From: Halosegnis marinus
GTDB taxonomy: Archaea > Halobacteriota > Halobacteria > Halobacteriales > Haloarculaceae
Length of the DNA stretch: 64,000 bases
Direction: 5' to 3'
Assembly (NCBI RefSeq): GCF_029338355.1
Contig: NZ_CP119802.1
Span: forward strand, 1,488,001-1,552,000
The notes below the pieces were generated by a model. The model was not told the DNA's origin, did not search any database, and worked only from the letters and a program-made list of their open reading frames with translations. Shown in pieces: positions 25,392 through 35,000 of this stretch; the stretch's first letter is position 1, and each line of letters starts with the position of its first letter. A program made the translations under genes and the position numbers.

Positions 25392-27149
25392 ATGAGCCAA
25401 GCAACACAGACGGACGCCGAGCAAGACGGCGTCATCGAGAGCGTGAGCGGTCCGGTCGTGACCGCCACGGACCTCGCAGCCAAGATGAACGACGTCGTCT
25501 ACGTGGGCGACGAGGGGCTGATGGGCGAGGTCATCGAGATAGAAGGCAACATCACCACCATCCAGGTGTACGAGGAGACCTCGGACGTCGCGCCGGGCGA
25601 ACCCGTCGAGAACACCGGGGAGCCGCTCTCCGTGGACCTCGGGCCGGGGATGCTGGACTCCATCTACGACGGCGTCCAGCGCCCGCTCGACGTGCTCGAA
25701 GAGCAGATGGGCGCGTTCCTCGACCGCGGGGTCGACGCGCCGGGTATCGACCTGGAGAAGGAGTGGGGCTTCGAGCCGACCGTCTCCGCGGGCGACGAGG
25801 TCGCCTCGGGCGACGTGGTCGGCGTCGTCGAGGAGACGGTGCAGATCGACCACAAGGTGCTCGTCCCGCCGGGCTACGAGGGCGGCACGGTCGAGGAGGC
25901 CCGCGAGGGCGCGTTCACCGTCGACGAGGCCGTCGTCACCCTCGAGAACGGCGAGGAGATCGCCATGCGTCAGGAGTGGCCGGTGCGCGAGCCGCGCCCG
26001 ACCGCCGAGAAGGAGACCCCGACGACGCCGCTCGTCTCGGGCCAGCGCATCCTCGACGGGCTGTTCCCCATCGCGAAGGGCGGGACGGCCGCGATTCCGG
26101 GGCCGTTCGGCTCCGGGAAGACGGTCACCCAGCACCAGCTCGCCAAATGGGCCGACGCGGACATCGTCGTCTACGTCGGCTGCGGCGAGCGTGGCAACGA
26201 GATGACGGAGGTCATCGAGGACTTCCCGGAGCTGGAGGACCCCATCACGGGCAACCCCCTGATGTCCCGGACCTGCCTCATCGCCAACACGTCGAACATG
26301 CCCGTCGCGGCGCGCGAGTCGTGCGTCTACACGGGTATCACCATCGCGGAGTACTACCGCGACATGGGGTACGACGTGGCGCTGATGGCCGACTCCACCT
26401 CCCGGTGGGCCGAGGCCATGCGCGAGATCTCCTCCCGGCTGGAGGAGATGCCCGGCGAGGAGGGGTACCCGGCGTACCTCGCCGCCCGCCTCTCGGAGTT
26501 CTACGAGCGGGCCGGCAAGTTCCAGAACATCAACGGGACGGAGGGCTCCATCTCCGTCATCGGCGCGGTGTCGCCGCCCGGCGGCGACTTCTCCGAGCCG
26601 GTGACGCAGAACACCCTGCGTATCGTGAAGACGTTCTGGGCGCTCGACGCCGACCTCGCCGAGCGTCGCCACTTCCCCTCCATCAACTGGAACGAGTCCT
26701 ACTCGCTGTACCAGGACCAGCTCGACCCGTGGTTCAAGGACAACGTCGCGGACGACTGGCCCGAGCGGCGCCAGTGGGCCGTCGACACGCTCGACGAGGA
26801 GAACGAGCTCCAGGAGATCGTCCAGCTCGTCGGCAAGGACGCCCTGCCGGAGGACCAGCAGCTCACGCTCGAAGTGGCCCGCTACCTCCGCGAGGCGTAC
26901 CTCCAGCAGAACGCGTTCCACGACGTGGACACGTACTGTGAACCGGAGAAGACCTACCGGATGCTCGGCGCCATCAAGACGTTCAACGACGAGGCGTTCG
27001 AGGCGCTCGAAGCGGGCGTTCCGGTCGAGGAGATACAGGACATCGACGCCGCCCCGCGCCTGAACCGCATGGGGACGGCCGAGGACTACCACGAGTTCAT
27101 CGACGAGCTCGAATCGAACATCGCGGCACAGCTGGAGGAGAAGTACTGA
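25392..27149 (+). CDS. atpA: A-type ATP synthase catalytic subunit A
   Basis: The 585-residue protein has a Walker A GPFGSGKT at 237-244, the [14 protein letters not shown] motif, and the family-specific non-homologous insert before the P-loop (about 120-190). It forms the catalytic nucleotide sites with subunit B. It follows atpF after one base and is followed by atpB after two bases. No intein interrupts the P-loop, a known insertion point in some archaea. Confidence 0.97.
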   Translation: MSQATQTDAEQDGVIESVSGPVVTATDLAAKMNDVVYVGDEGLMGEVIEIEGNITTIQVYEETSDVAPGEPVENTGEPLSVDLGPGMLDSIYDGVQRPLDVLEEQMGAFLDRGVDAPGIDLEKEWGFEPTVSAGDEVASGDVVGVVEETVQIDHKVLVPPGYEGGTVEEAREGAFTVDEAVVTLENGEEIAMRQEWPVREPRPTAEKETPTTPLVSGQRILDGLFPIAKGGTAAIPGPFGSGKTVTQHQLAKWADADIVVYVGCGERGNEMTEVIEDFPELEDPITGNPLMSRTCLIANTSNMPVAARESCVYTGITIAEYYRDMGYDVALMADSTSRWAEAMREISSRLEEMPGEEGYPAYLAARLSEFYERAGKFQNINGTEGSISVIGAVSPPGGDFSEPVTQNTLRIVKTFWALDADLAERRHFPSINWNESYSLYQDQLDPWFKDNVADDWPERRQWAVDTLDEENELQEIVQLVGKDALPEDQQLTLEVARYLREAYLQQNAFHDVDTYCEPEKTYRMLGAIKTFNDEAFEALEAGVPVEEIQDIDAAPRLNRMGTAEDYHEFIDELESNIAAQLEEKY

Positions 27150-27151
27150 CG

Positions 27152-28564
27152 ATGCAGAAGGAATACAAGACCATCACGGAGATCAGCGGACCGCTGGTGT
27201 TCGCCGAGGTCGACGAGCCCGTCGGCTACGACGAGATCGTCGAGATCGAGACGCCGAACGGCGACGTCCGCCGCGGACAGGTGCTCGAATCGACGAGCAA
27301 GTACGTGGCGATCCAGGTGTTCGAGGGGACCTCGGGCATCGACAAGCAGTCGTCCGTGCGCTTCCTCGGGGAGACGCTCCAGATGCCGCTGACGGAGGAA
27401 CTGCTCGGCCGCGTCCTCTCGGGCTCGGGCGAGCCCATCGACGGCGGCCCGGACATCGAGCCGGAGGAGGAGCGCCCCATCGTCGGGGCGGCCATCAACC
27501 CGACCGCCCGCGAGTACCCGGAGGAGTTCATCCAGACGGGCGTGTCCTCGATCGACGGCATGAACACGCTCGTGCGCGGACAGAAGCTCCCCATCTTCTC
27601 GGCGTCGGGGCTGCCGCACAACGACCTCGCGCTGCAGGTCGCCCGACAGGCGACCGTGCCGGAGGAGGACGCCGGCGGCGAGGGCGACTCGGAGTTCGCC
27701 GTCATCTTCGGCGCGATGGGTATCACCCAGGAGGAGGCAAACGAGTTCATGCAGGACTTCGAGCGCACCGGCGCGCTGGAGCGCTCGGTCGTCTTCATGA
27801 ACCTCGCGGACGACCCCGCCGTCGAGCGGACGGTCACGCCGCGGCTCGCGCTCACCACGGCGGAGTACCTCGCCTTCGAGAAGGACTACCACGTCCTCGT
27901 CATCCTGACGGACATGACGAACTACTGCGAGGCGCTCCGCGAGATCGGTGCCGCCCGCGAGGAGGTGCCGGGCCGCCGTGGCTACCCCGGCTACATGTAC
28001 ACCGACCTCGCACAGCTGTACGAGCGGGCCGGCCGCATCGAGGGCCGTGACGGCTCCGTCACGCAGATTCCCATCCTCACGATGCCCGGCGACGACGACA
28101 CCCACCCGATTCCGGACCTGACCGGCTACATCACGGAGGGGCAGATATACATCGACCGCGACCTGCACAGCCAGGGCGTCCAGCCCCCGGTGAACGTGCT
28201 GCCGAGCCTGTCGCGGCTGATGGACGACGGTATCGGCGAGGGCCTCACCCGCGAGGACCACGCCGACGTGTCCGACCAGCTGTACGCCGCGTACGCGGAG
28301 GGCGAGGACCTCCGCGACCTGGTGAACATCGTCGGCCGCGAGGCGCTGTCCGAGCGCGACAACCGCTATCTGGACTTCGCCGAGCGGTTCGAGGAGGAGT
28401 TCGTCGACCAGGGCTTCGACCGGAACCGGTCCATCGACGAGACGCTCGACCTCGGCTGGGAGCTGCTGTCGATGTTCCCGAAGGCCGAGCTGAACCGTAT
28501 CGACGAGGAGCTCATCGAGGAGTACTACCTCGACGACGTCGCCGAGGAAGTCGCCGCGGACTGA
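27152..28564 (+). CDS. atpB: A-type ATP synthase subunit B
   Basis: The 470-residue protein [17 protein letters not shown] is the non-catalytic nucleotide-binding partner of AtpA. It lacks a full Walker A but keeps [27 protein letters not shown] (spans two motifs, about 250-275) and the [12 protein letters not shown] arginine-finger region. It lies two bases after atpA. Confidence 0.96.
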   Translation: MQKEYKTITEISGPLVFAEVDEPVGYDEIVEIETPNGDVRRGQVLESTSKYVAIQVFEGTSGIDKQSSVRFLGETLQMPLTEELLGRVLSGSGEPIDGGPDIEPEEERPIVGAAINPTAREYPEEFIQTGVSSIDGMNTLVRGQKLPIFSASGLPHNDLALQVARQATVPEEDAGGEGDSEFAVIFGAMGITQEEANEFMQDFERTGALERSVVFMNLADDPAVERTVTPRLALTTAEYLAFEKDYHVLVILTDMTNYCEALREIGAAREEVPGRRGYPGYMYTDLAQLYERAGRIEGRDGSVTQIPILTMPGDDDTHPIPDLTGYITEGQIYIDRDLHSQGVQPPVNVLPSLSRLMDDGIGEGLTREDHADVSDQLYAAYAEGEDLRDLVNIVGREALSERDNRYLDFAERFEEEFVDQGFDRNRSIDETLDLGWELLSMFPKAELNRIDEELIEEYYLDDVAEEVAAD

Positions 28565-28610
28565 CTCCGGCACCCGCCTTCTTTACGCCGCCGCGCCGTA
28601 CATAGCGACG

Positions 28611-29237
28611 ATGACGGACGCTCCGCCACTGGTCGACGTGCTCGACAGCGCGCGGAGCGTTCTCGTTCTCGCCGGCGGGCTCTCGGACGCGAAGGACGCG
28701 GCCTGCGCGTCGCTGCTCGCTCGCGACGCGCCCGCGGAGACGACGGCGCTGGCCGTGAGCTACGACCGCTCGGGCGGGGAGTGGCTCGCCCACGCCGAGT
28801 CGGCGATGGGCGGTGAGCCGGCGGAGGCCCTCGTGGTCGACGCGTCGGGCACCGGCGAGGGCGGCGACCGCGTGACGACGACGGGGCCCGACGACCTCAC
28901 CGGGATGCAGATCGCCCTCTCGGAGGCGTTCCCGATAGCGGGGACCGGGGTGTTCTGCTTCGACTCGTTCACGACGCTCCTCCAGTACATCGACGAGGCC
29001 GACGCCTACCGCTTCTGTAACGAGCTGCTCGGGCGGCTGTGGGACGCCGGCGTCAACGTCCACGTCCACCTCGACCCGGCGGCGACCGACGCCGACACGG
29101 TCCGGTCGCTCGCCTCGCTGTTCGACGCGGTCGTCGCGGCCGACGCCGGGGCGATACCCGCACCCACCGACCCCGCGGTCGCGGACGGCCGCGAGGTGGC
29201 CGTGGCGACCCGCTCGCGGGGGGAAGGAAACGACTAA
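28611..29237 (+). CDS. Degenerate KaiC/RecA-like protein within the atp operon (DUF7504-like)
   Basis: The 208-residue protein shows a RecA/KaiC outline: beta strand, then GGLSDAKD at the P-loop position, and VFCFDSFTTLLQYID at the Walker B position. The P-loop is broken: GxxxxGK(T/S) has become G-GLSD-A-K-D, with Ala for Gly and Asp for Thr, so ATP binding is doubtful. It sits 46 bases after atpB and 27 before atpD, all on the same strand. I believe haloarchaeal genomes often keep a gene here, and the family may be DUF7504. A role in ATP synthase assembly or regulation is only a guess. Confidence 0.78.
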   Translation: MTDAPPLVDVLDSARSVLVLAGGLSDAKDAACASLLARDAPAETTALAVSYDRSGGEWLAHAESAMGGEPAEALVVDASGTGEGGDRVTTTGPDDLTGMQIALSEAFPIAGTGVFCFDSFTTLLQYIDEADAYRFCNELLGRLWDAGVNVHVHLDPAATDADTVRSLASLFDAVVAADAGAIPAPTDPAVADGREVAVATRSRGEGND

Positions 29238-29264
29238 CTCCCTCGCGGAGCAAGCCACACGCAA

Positions 29265-29957
29265 ATGGCCAACGACGTCAAACCCACCCGGAAGAACTTG
29301 ATGGCGATCGAGGATCGCATCGAGCTCTCCGAGCGGGGCCACGACACGCTCGAACAGAAGCGCGACGGCCTCATCATGGAGTTCATGGACATCCTCGACC
29401 AGGCCAAGGAGGTCCGCGAGAACGTCGACGACCAGTACAACCGCGCGCAGCGCGCCATCAACATGGCCCGCGCGATGGAGGGGGACGTGGCGGTCCGCGG
29501 CGCGGCCTCCGCGCTGAAGGAGCACCCGGAGATCACCTCCGAGCCGCGCAACATCATGGGCGTCGTCGTGCCGCAGATCGAGTCCTCGAAGGTGAGGAAG
29601 GGGCTCGACGAGCGCGGCTACGGCGTGCTCGGCACGAGCGCGCGCATCGACGAGGCCGCCGACGCCTACGAGGAGCTGCTCGAAACCATCATCCTCGCCG
29701 CCGAGGTGGAGACGGCGATGAAGGAGATGCTGGAGGAGATCGAGAAGACGAAGCGGCGCGTCAACGCGCTGGAGTTCAAGCTCCTGCCCGACCTCTACGA
29801 CGCCCAGGAGTACATCGAGCAGAAGCTGGAGGAGCAGGAGCGCGAGGAGATCTTCCGCATGAAGAAGATCAAGGCCAAGAAGGAGGAGGCGGAGGCCGAG
29901 GAGGCCGAGAAGGCGAGCGGCGAGCCGGTCGAGGAGCCGCTGACCGCCGACGACTGA
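29265..29957 (+). CDS. atpD: A-type ATP synthase subunit D (rotor shaft)
   Basis: The 230-residue protein starts [20 protein letters not shown] and is a long antiparallel coiled coil (about 10-80 and 130-215) around a short central hairpin, as in the central shaft subunit. The C-terminus is acidic ([15 protein letters not shown]). It is the last atp gene. A CNNM/CorC-type gene on the same strand follows after 46 bases. Confidence 0.95.
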   Translation: MANDVKPTRKNLMAIEDRIELSERGHDTLEQKRDGLIMEFMDILDQAKEVRENVDDQYNRAQRAINMARAMEGDVAVRGAASALKEHPEITSEPRNIMGVVVPQIESSKVRKGLDERGYGVLGTSARIDEAADAYEELLETIILAAEVETAMKEMLEEIEKTKRRVNALEFKLLPDLYDAQEYIEQKLEEQEREEIFRMKKIKAKKEEAEAEEAEKASGEPVEEPLTADD

Positions 29958-30003
29958 GCGTCCCTTCCCGTACATCCTTGGTGCCCCCCGGCGAGCGGCC
30001 GGT

Positions 30004-31254
30004 ATGGTCACCGAACCGGTCGCCGCGGTCGCCGTCGTCGGCCTGCTCGCGGCGAGCGCCTTCTTCTCCGGCAGCGAGACGGCGATATTCTCGCTCGAAT
30101 CGCACCGAATCACGGCGATGGCCGAGTCCGACGCGCCCGGCGCGGCGACGCTCGCCCGCCTGCTCGACGACCCGCACCGCCTGCTCGTCACCGTCCTCGT
30201 CGGCAACAACGTCGTCAATATCGCCGTCGCGTCGTTGACGACGGCGGTGTTCGTCGCTCGGTTCGACGCCGGGGTCGGGACGCTCGCGGCCACGCTCGTG
30301 GTGAGCGTCCTCGTCCTGCTGTTCGGCGAGATCGTCCCGAAGAGCTACGCGGTCGGCAACGCCGAGGCGGTGGCGCGCCGGGTCGCTCGCCCGATATCGC
30401 TGGTCGGGACGGCGCTGTCGCCCGTCGTCACCGCGTTCGACGCCGCGAACGAGGGAATCCGGCGGCTCGTCGGCGGCGCGCGCGACATCGAGCGTCCGTA
30501 CGTCACCCGCGAGGAACTGGCCGCGCTCGTCGGGGCCGCCGCCGAGGCCGGGGTCGTGGACGCGGACGAGCGGGCGCTCATCGACCGGGTGTTCCGGTTC
30601 GACGGCGTCGAGGTGCGCGAGGTGATGGTGCCCCGGGCCGACATCGTTGCCATCGACGAGGGCGCCACGGCGGGGGAAGCCGTCGAACGCTGTGCCGCCG
30701 AGCGCGTCAACCGCCTCCCGGTGCGGCGCGACGACGAGCGGGTCGTCGGCTACGTCGACCTCCGCGACCTCGTGGACGCCGAGCCCGGGACGCCGCTCTC
30801 CGACCTCCTGCTCCCGGTCGTCCACGCCTACGAGGGGCGGGACGCCGACGACCTGCTGGAGGAGCTCCAGGAGCGCCGGCTCGAACTCGCCATCGTCTTC
30901 GACGAGTTCGGCGCGGTCGAGGGGCTCGTCACCGCCGAGGACATCGTGGAGGAACTCGTCGGGGAGGTGTTCGACGTGGGGGAGCCGCGGGCCGTCTCGC
31001 GGGTGGGGCCGACCCGCGCCAGCGCCCGCGGGGTCGCGCCCGTGTCCGCGGTGAACGACCTGCTCGGCCTCGACCTGCCGAGCGTGGAGGGTGGCTCCGT
31101 GGCCGCCCTGCTGTCCCGCGAGTTCGGGGACGTGCCCGCGGTCGGCGAGTCGGTCGCCGTGGGCGAGGCGCGGCTCACGGTTCGCGGCGTCGAGGAGAAC
31201 CGCGTAACGCGGGTGCTCGTGGAGCGGGTCGAAGAGAAGGAAGGCGAGTCGTAG
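30004..31254 (+). CDS. CNNM/CorC (HlyC) family membrane protein
   Basis: The 416-residue protein has an N-terminal DUF21 membrane domain of about 190 residues with the hallmark FFSGSETAIFSLESHR (20-35), and a loop with GEIVPKSYAVGN. A CBS pair follows (about 200-315, starting VREVMVPRADIVAID), then a CorC/HlyC C-terminal domain (about 330-416). Relatives act in Mg2+ or Co2+ export or homeostasis. The gene is 46 bases downstream of atpD and may be read from the same transcript or its own promoter. Confidence 0.9.
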   Translation: MVTEPVAAVAVVGLLAASAFFSGSETAIFSLESHRITAMAESDAPGAATLARLLDDPHRLLVTVLVGNNVVNIAVASLTTAVFVARFDAGVGTLAATLVVSVLVLLFGEIVPKSYAVGNAEAVARRVARPISLVGTALSPVVTAFDAANEGIRRLVGGARDIERPYVTREELAALVGAAAEAGVVDADERALIDRVFRFDGVEVREVMVPRADIVAIDEGATAGEAVERCAAERVNRLPVRRDDERVVGYVDLRDLVDAEPGTPLSDLLLPVVHAYEGRDADDLLEELQERRLELAIVFDEFGAVEGLVTAEDIVEELVGEVFDVGEPRAVSRVGPTRASARGVAPVSAVNDLLGLDLPSVEGGSVAALLSREFGDVPAVGESVAVGEARLTVRGVEENRVTRVLVERVEEKEGES

Positions 31255-31307
31255 GTCGTCGCTCGATACCGGGGTCGGGTGGTGTGGGTGTGGCTAGCCG
31301 GCCGACG

Positions 31308-32996
31308 TCACATCGCGCCGCCCATGCCGCCCATACCGCCCATGCCGCCCATGCCGCCGCCCATACCGCCGGGGCCGCCGGCCGGGCCGTCGTCGTCGCC
31401 GTCGTCGCCGGTCTTCCCGCCGACGAGGTCGCCCGCGGCGATGACGTCGTCGATGCGGAGGATCATGACCGCGGCCTCCGTCGCGCTCTCGACCGCCTGC
31501 GTCTTGACGCGCAGCGGCTCGACGACGCCGTCCTCCTCCATGTCGACGACCTCGCCGGTGTACGCGTCGAGGCCCGCCGTGGTGTCCCCGCCGTCGTGCT
31601 TCGAGCGGAGGTCCACCAGCGAGTCGATGGGGTCGAGGCCGGCGTTCTCCGCGAGCGTGCGCGGAATCACGTCGATGGCGTCGGCGAAGGCCTCGACGGC
31701 CAGCTGTTCGCGGCCCCCGACGGAGTCGGCGTAGTCACGCAGGCCGAGCGCCAGCTCGGTCTCGGGCGCGCCGCCGCCGGGCAGGACCTTGCCGTCCTCC
31801 AGCGTCGTGCGCACGACGCCCAGCGAGTCGTCGATGGCGCGTTCGACCTCGTCCACGACGTGCTCGGTGCCCCCGCGGAGCACGAGCGTCACGGACTTGG
31901 CCTCCTCGACGTCCTCGACGAAGATCTTCGTGTCGCCGCCGATCTCCTTCTCCGCGACGGAGCCGGCGAAGCCGAGGTCGTCCTCGGTGATGTCATCCAG
32001 GTTCGAGACGATGCGCGCGCCCGTCGAGCGGGAGAGCGCCTTGATGTCGGACTTCTTCGCGCGGCGCACGGCCAGGATGCCCTCCTGCGCGAGGTAGTGC
32101 TGGGCCATGTCGTCGATGCCCTTCTGGCAGAAGACGACGTCGGCGCCGACCGCCTTCAGCTGGTCGACCATCTCGCGGAGCTGCTTCTCCTCCTGGTCGA
32201 GGAACTGCTGGAGCTGGTCCGGGTCGGTGACGTTGACCTCGGCGTCGATCTCCGTCTCCTTCACCTCGATGGGGGAGTCGAGCAGCGCGACGTTCGCGTC
32301 CTCGACGAAGTAGGGCATGTTCTCGTGGACGCGCTCCTTGCCCACGATGACGCCCTCGACCAGTTCGGAGTCGGGGACCGAGCCGCCGACGACCTTCTGG
32401 ACGTTGATGTTGTCGGTGTCTATCTCGTCGTCGTCCGCGACCGCACGGATGGCGTCGACGACGAGCGTCGCGAGGGTTCCCTTCGCGTTCTCCGCGCCCT
32501 TGCCGGTCATCGCGGTGCCGGCGATCTGTTCGAGCACCTCGGTGTCGTCGGCGTCGACCTCGATGGCGATGTCCTCGAGGATCTCCTTGGCCTTCGAGGC
32601 GGCCTGGCGATACCCCTGCGCGAGGATGGTCGCGTGGATGTCCTGTTCGAGGAGGTCCTCGGCCTTCGCGAGGAGTTCGCCGGCGATGACGACGGAGGTG
32701 GTCGTGCCGTCGCCGACCTCGTCCTCCTGTGTCTCCGCGACCTCGACGATCATGTTGGCCGCGGGGTGCTCGATGTCCATCTCCTTGAGGATGGTGACGC
32801 CGTCGTTCGTGACGACGACGTTGCCCGAGTTGTCCACGAGCATCTTGTCCATCCCTTTCGGCCCGAGCGTCGTCCGGACCGACTCGGCGACGGCCTTGCC
32901 GGCCGTGATGTTCATCGACTGGGCGTCACGCCCGGAGGTGCGCTGGCTGTCCTCCGAAAGTACGATGAGGGGCTGGTTACCCATCTGCTGAGCCAT
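31308..32996 (-). CDS. Thermosome subunit (group II chaperonin)
   Basis: The 562-residue protein has all chaperonin signatures: [43 protein letters not shown] (ATP site), and GGAPE near the C-terminus. The last 30 residues are GGM repeats ([12 protein letters not shown]), typical of haloarchaeal Cct subunits and lining the central cavity. It folds proteins in an ATP-driven ring of eight or nine subunits. Haloarchaea usually have two or three paralogues, so I do not assign cct1, 2 or 3. A strong TATA box at 33023-33031 lies about 30 bases upstream. Confidence 0.96.
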   Translation of the reverse strand: MAQQMGNQPLIVLSEDSQRTSGRDAQSMNITAGKAVAESVRTTLGPKGMDKMLVDNSGNVVVTNDGVTILKEMDIEHPAANMIVEVAETQEDEVGDGTTTSVVIAGELLAKAEDLLEQDIHATILAQGYRQAASKAKEILEDIAIEVDADDTEVLEQIAGTAMTGKGAENAKGTLATLVVDAIRAVADDDEIDTDNINVQKVVGGSVPDSELVEGVIVGKERVHENMPYFVEDANVALLDSPIEVKETEIDAEVNVTDPDQLQQFLDQEEKQLREMVDQLKAVGADVVFCQKGIDDMAQHYLAQEGILAVRRAKKSDIKALSRSTGARIVSNLDDITEDDLGFAGSVAEKEIGGDTKIFVEDVEEAKSVTLVLRGGTEHVVDEVERAIDDSLGVVRTTLEDGKVLPGGGAPETELALGLRDYADSVGGREQLAVEAFADAIDVIPRTLAENAGLDPIDSLVDLRSKHDGGDTTAGLDAYTGEVVDMEEDGVVEPLRVKTQAVESATEAAVMILRIDDVIAAGDLVGGKTGDDGDDDGPAGGPGGMGGGMGGMGGMGGMGGAM

Positions 32997-33022
32997 AGTC
33001 AGCCGAATGATTGTCCGTGATT

Positions 33023-33031
33023 CTATATAAA
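33023..33031 (-). promoter_or_regulatory. TATA box of the thermosome gene
   Basis: The sequence reads CTTTATATAGAA on the minus strand, centred about 31 bases from the ATG at 32996. This is one of the strongest TATA matches in the window, consistent with a highly expressed heat-inducible gene. Confidence 0.7.
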
Positions 33032-33104
33032 GTCTTTGAACGCCCCCGGCGAAAACCGCACGACGGAGCGCTATCCGTTCGCATGCGAACTGCTCACAAA
33101 CAGC

Positions 33105-33120
33105 GGGGTTGAAATACCCC
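33105..33120 (-). terminator. Possible stem-loop after the KH protein gene
   Basis: GGGGT and ACCCC form a 5-base stem with a 6-base loop starting inside the stop codon of the KH gene. The stem is short and no clear T-tract follows, so the terminator role is weak. Confidence 0.25.
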
Positions 33121-33755
33121 TACGGCTCCGGCTCGTCGAACTCCACGCCGCCGTCGTCGGGGTTCGTCTCTATCTCGAAGTCGGCCTCGGGTTCCTCGCC
33201 GCCCTCGCCGCCGGGGTAGCGGTGGTAGCCCATCCCCTCCTGTTGCATCTCGTTGTGGCGGCGTTCGAGGAAGGAGTACACCGCGCCGTGGGGCGCGCCG
33301 TCGAGTATCATCTCCACGGCCGACCGCACCACCTCGACCTCCTCGGGGTCGCCGATGACGCCGACCGTCTTCCCGTAGATGACGACCGACGCGCCCGACA
33401 GCTCCTCCATCAGCTGGCGGGTGCGGCCGTTCTCGCCGATTAGCCGCCCCTTCTGCCGCTGGAGGTCGTTCGCGTTCCGGGTCGCGGCGTCGAGGTCCAC
33501 GAGGTCGAACATCCGCATCTCCTCGTCGAGCAGCGTGAGCGCCTCGTCGGGGTGGAAGCCGCGGCCGATTGCCTGCACGATGTCCGGCCCCTTCAGCCCC
33601 GTCACCGGGTCGCCGACCGTCTCTATCTCGACCGACCCCGTCTCGGAGTCGATGTTCAGCCGGACCTCGGCGCGTTCCTCTATCTCCCGCATCGTCTCGC
33701 CGCCCGCACCGATGAGGGCACCGATGCGGTCCTGCGGAATCGTCACGTGTTGCAT
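33120..33755 (-). CDS. KH domain protein, Pno1/Dim2-like (ribosomal RNA processing)
   Basis: The 211-residue protein has two KH domains. KH1 (about 3-55) holds IGALIGAGGETMREIE, and KH2 (about 85-150) holds GRLIGENGRTRQLME, both with the GxxG loop. The tail is acidic. Archaeal Dim2/Pno1 homologues act in 16S rRNA maturation together with RIO1 kinase and aIF1A-region genes. In many archaea these genes are adjacent; here they are separated by about 3.5 kb. A TATA-like CTTAAATTTC (about 33776-33785, minus strand) predicts a leaderless transcript. Confidence 0.9.
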   Translation of the reverse strand: MQHVTIPQDRIGALIGAGGETMREIEERAEVRLNIDSETGSVEIETVGDPVTGLKGPDIVQAIGRGFHPDEALTLLDEEMRMFDLVDLDAATRNANDLQRQKGRLIGENGRTRQLMEELSGASVVIYGKTVGVIGDPEEVEVVRSAVEMILDGAPHGAVYSFLERRHNEMQQEGMGYHRYPGGEGGEEPEADFEIETNPDDGGVEFDEPEP

Positions 33756-33807
33756 ACCCGTGCTACCTGTCCGAGAAATTTAAGCGTTGGTTCGCGCGGT
33801 CGCGGCG

Positions 33808-34392
33808 TTACTCGTCGTCCTCCTCGTCGTCGTCAGCGTCGTCATCTTCGTCGTCCGCTTCCTCCTCGTCGTCTTCCTCCTCTTCATCGTCGTCGTCCTC
33901 CTCTTCGTCCTCTTCATCATCACTATCCTCGGCCTCATCGTCGGCGTTCTCCTCGCCGTCCTCGGCGTTCTCCTCGCGGTCGTCCGCGTTCCCGTCGGCC
34001 GTCTCGTACTCGTACTCCTCCTCGACGAGCGTCAGGCCGCCGTCATCGACGACGTACTCCACCTCGCCGTCGAAGCCCTCGCCGTCCACCTCGACTTCGA
34101 GTTCGTCGCCGACGGAGACGTTCTCCGCGACGACGATGCCGTTCGCGTCCGTGGTGTACTCGCCGTCGGCCGTCTCGACCGTGGCGTTCTCGACGGCCTC
34201 GCCGCCGCGCGTCACGGTCACCGTCACGGTGCCGTTCTCGTACGTCGCGGCCACGTCCGCGCTGCCGGCCGCGCCCGCGTCCGCGTTCGTGGCTGTCATC
34301 GCGTTCGTCGCCCCGGTTCCGGTCACGGCGGCCGCGCCGCCGACCACCGTCAGCATGGCCGCCAGCGCCACCGCGAGTGCTTCGGCTTTCAT
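33808..34392 (-). CDS. Secreted protein with regulatory beta-sandwich and Asp/Glu tail
   Basis: Started at 34392 (MKAEALAVALAAMLTVVGG), the 194-residue protein has a signal peptide. A beta-sandwich domain of carboxypeptidase-regulatory type (about 50-125: TVTVTRGGEAVENATVETADG) follows, then a tail of about 60 residues that is nearly all Asp and Glu. An in-frame ATG at 34422 would add ten residues. The tail is encoded by simple GAC/GAG runs. The protein is probably secreted or cell-surface exposed; no lipobox or anchoring motif is visible. Function unknown. Confidence 0.75.
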   Translation of the reverse strand: MKAEALAVALAAMLTVVGGAAAVTGTGATNAMTATNADAGAAGSADVAATYENGTVTVTVTRGGEAVENATVETADGEYTTDANGIVVAENVSVGDELEVEVDGEGFDGEVEYVVDDGGLTLVEEEYEYETADGNADDREENAEDGEENADDEAEDSDDEEDEEEDDDDEEEEDDEEEADDEDDDADDDEEDDE

Positions 34393-34475
34393 CGCACTTC
34401 CCGCTCGGGACGACAGCCACATGAATGGGGAACGCCGTTCGGACGCTTCAGCCCCCGTGAAGGGCGATGAACGGT

Positions 34476-34979
34476 CTAAACGGTGTCGTCGAGCGACCGT
34501 TCGAGCACGTCCTCCGGGTGGCTCTCGCCGCCGACCTCGGTCGTCACGGTCTCGACGCGCTCGAAGCCGTGGCCCTCGAAGAAAGCGCGCCCGACCGCGT
34601 TGCCCGCGAGCACGCCCGCTCGAAGGCGCTCGGCGTCGGCCGCGCGCGCGGACTCCTCGACGGCGCCGAGCAGTTCGGTGCCGATACCGTCGCGCTGGCG
34701 GTCGGGCGCGACGAACAGGGTGAACAGCTCCACCTCGTCGGCGAACGTCTGGCGGGCGGAGACGAAGCCGACGACCTCGCCGTCGCGTTCCGCGACGAGG
34801 AAGAGCAGGTCGTCGCGGTCGTCGAGCACCTCGCGCAGGAACTCGGGGTCGTACAGCGTCTCCAGTCCCGCGCGTATCCGGTCGGTGTCGAGCACGCCGG
34901 GGTAGGTGTCCCACCACGCGTCGTCGGCCACCTCGCGTATCGCCGGCACGTCCTCGGGCGTCGCGGGTCTGACGGTCAT
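34476..34979 (-). CDS. GNAT family N-acetyltransferase
   Basis: The 167-residue protein MTVRPATPEDVPAIREVADD has the complete GNAT fold with the acetyl-CoA motif VAPDRQRDGIGTELL (about 89-103) and the C-terminal AVGRAFFEGHGFE. It resembles acetyltransferases of general RimI/PhnO type. Substrate unknown. It lies downstream of the MFS gene on the same strand, 21 bases away, so may belong to the same transcript. Confidence 0.88.
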   Translation of the reverse strand: MTVRPATPEDVPAIREVADDAWWDTYPGVLDTDRIRAGLETLYDPEFLREVLDDRDDLLFLVAERDGEVVGFVSARQTFADEVELFTLFVAPDRQRDGIGTELLGAVEESARAADAERLRAGVLAGNAVGRAFFEGHGFERVETVTTEVGGESHPEDVLERSLDDTV

Positions 34980-35000
34980 ACCCGGGCTTGCGGACGGGGA

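Noticed and set aside
31310-31380. Short tandem repeat near the thermosome 3' end
   Set aside because: It is the coding sequence of the normal GGM tail of the chaperonin.
33820-33990. Simple-sequence DNA that might be an origin or structural element
   Set aside because: It encodes the Asp/Glu tail of a secreted protein and is not AT-rich. No Cdc6/Orc1 gene or origin recognition boxes are seen nearby.
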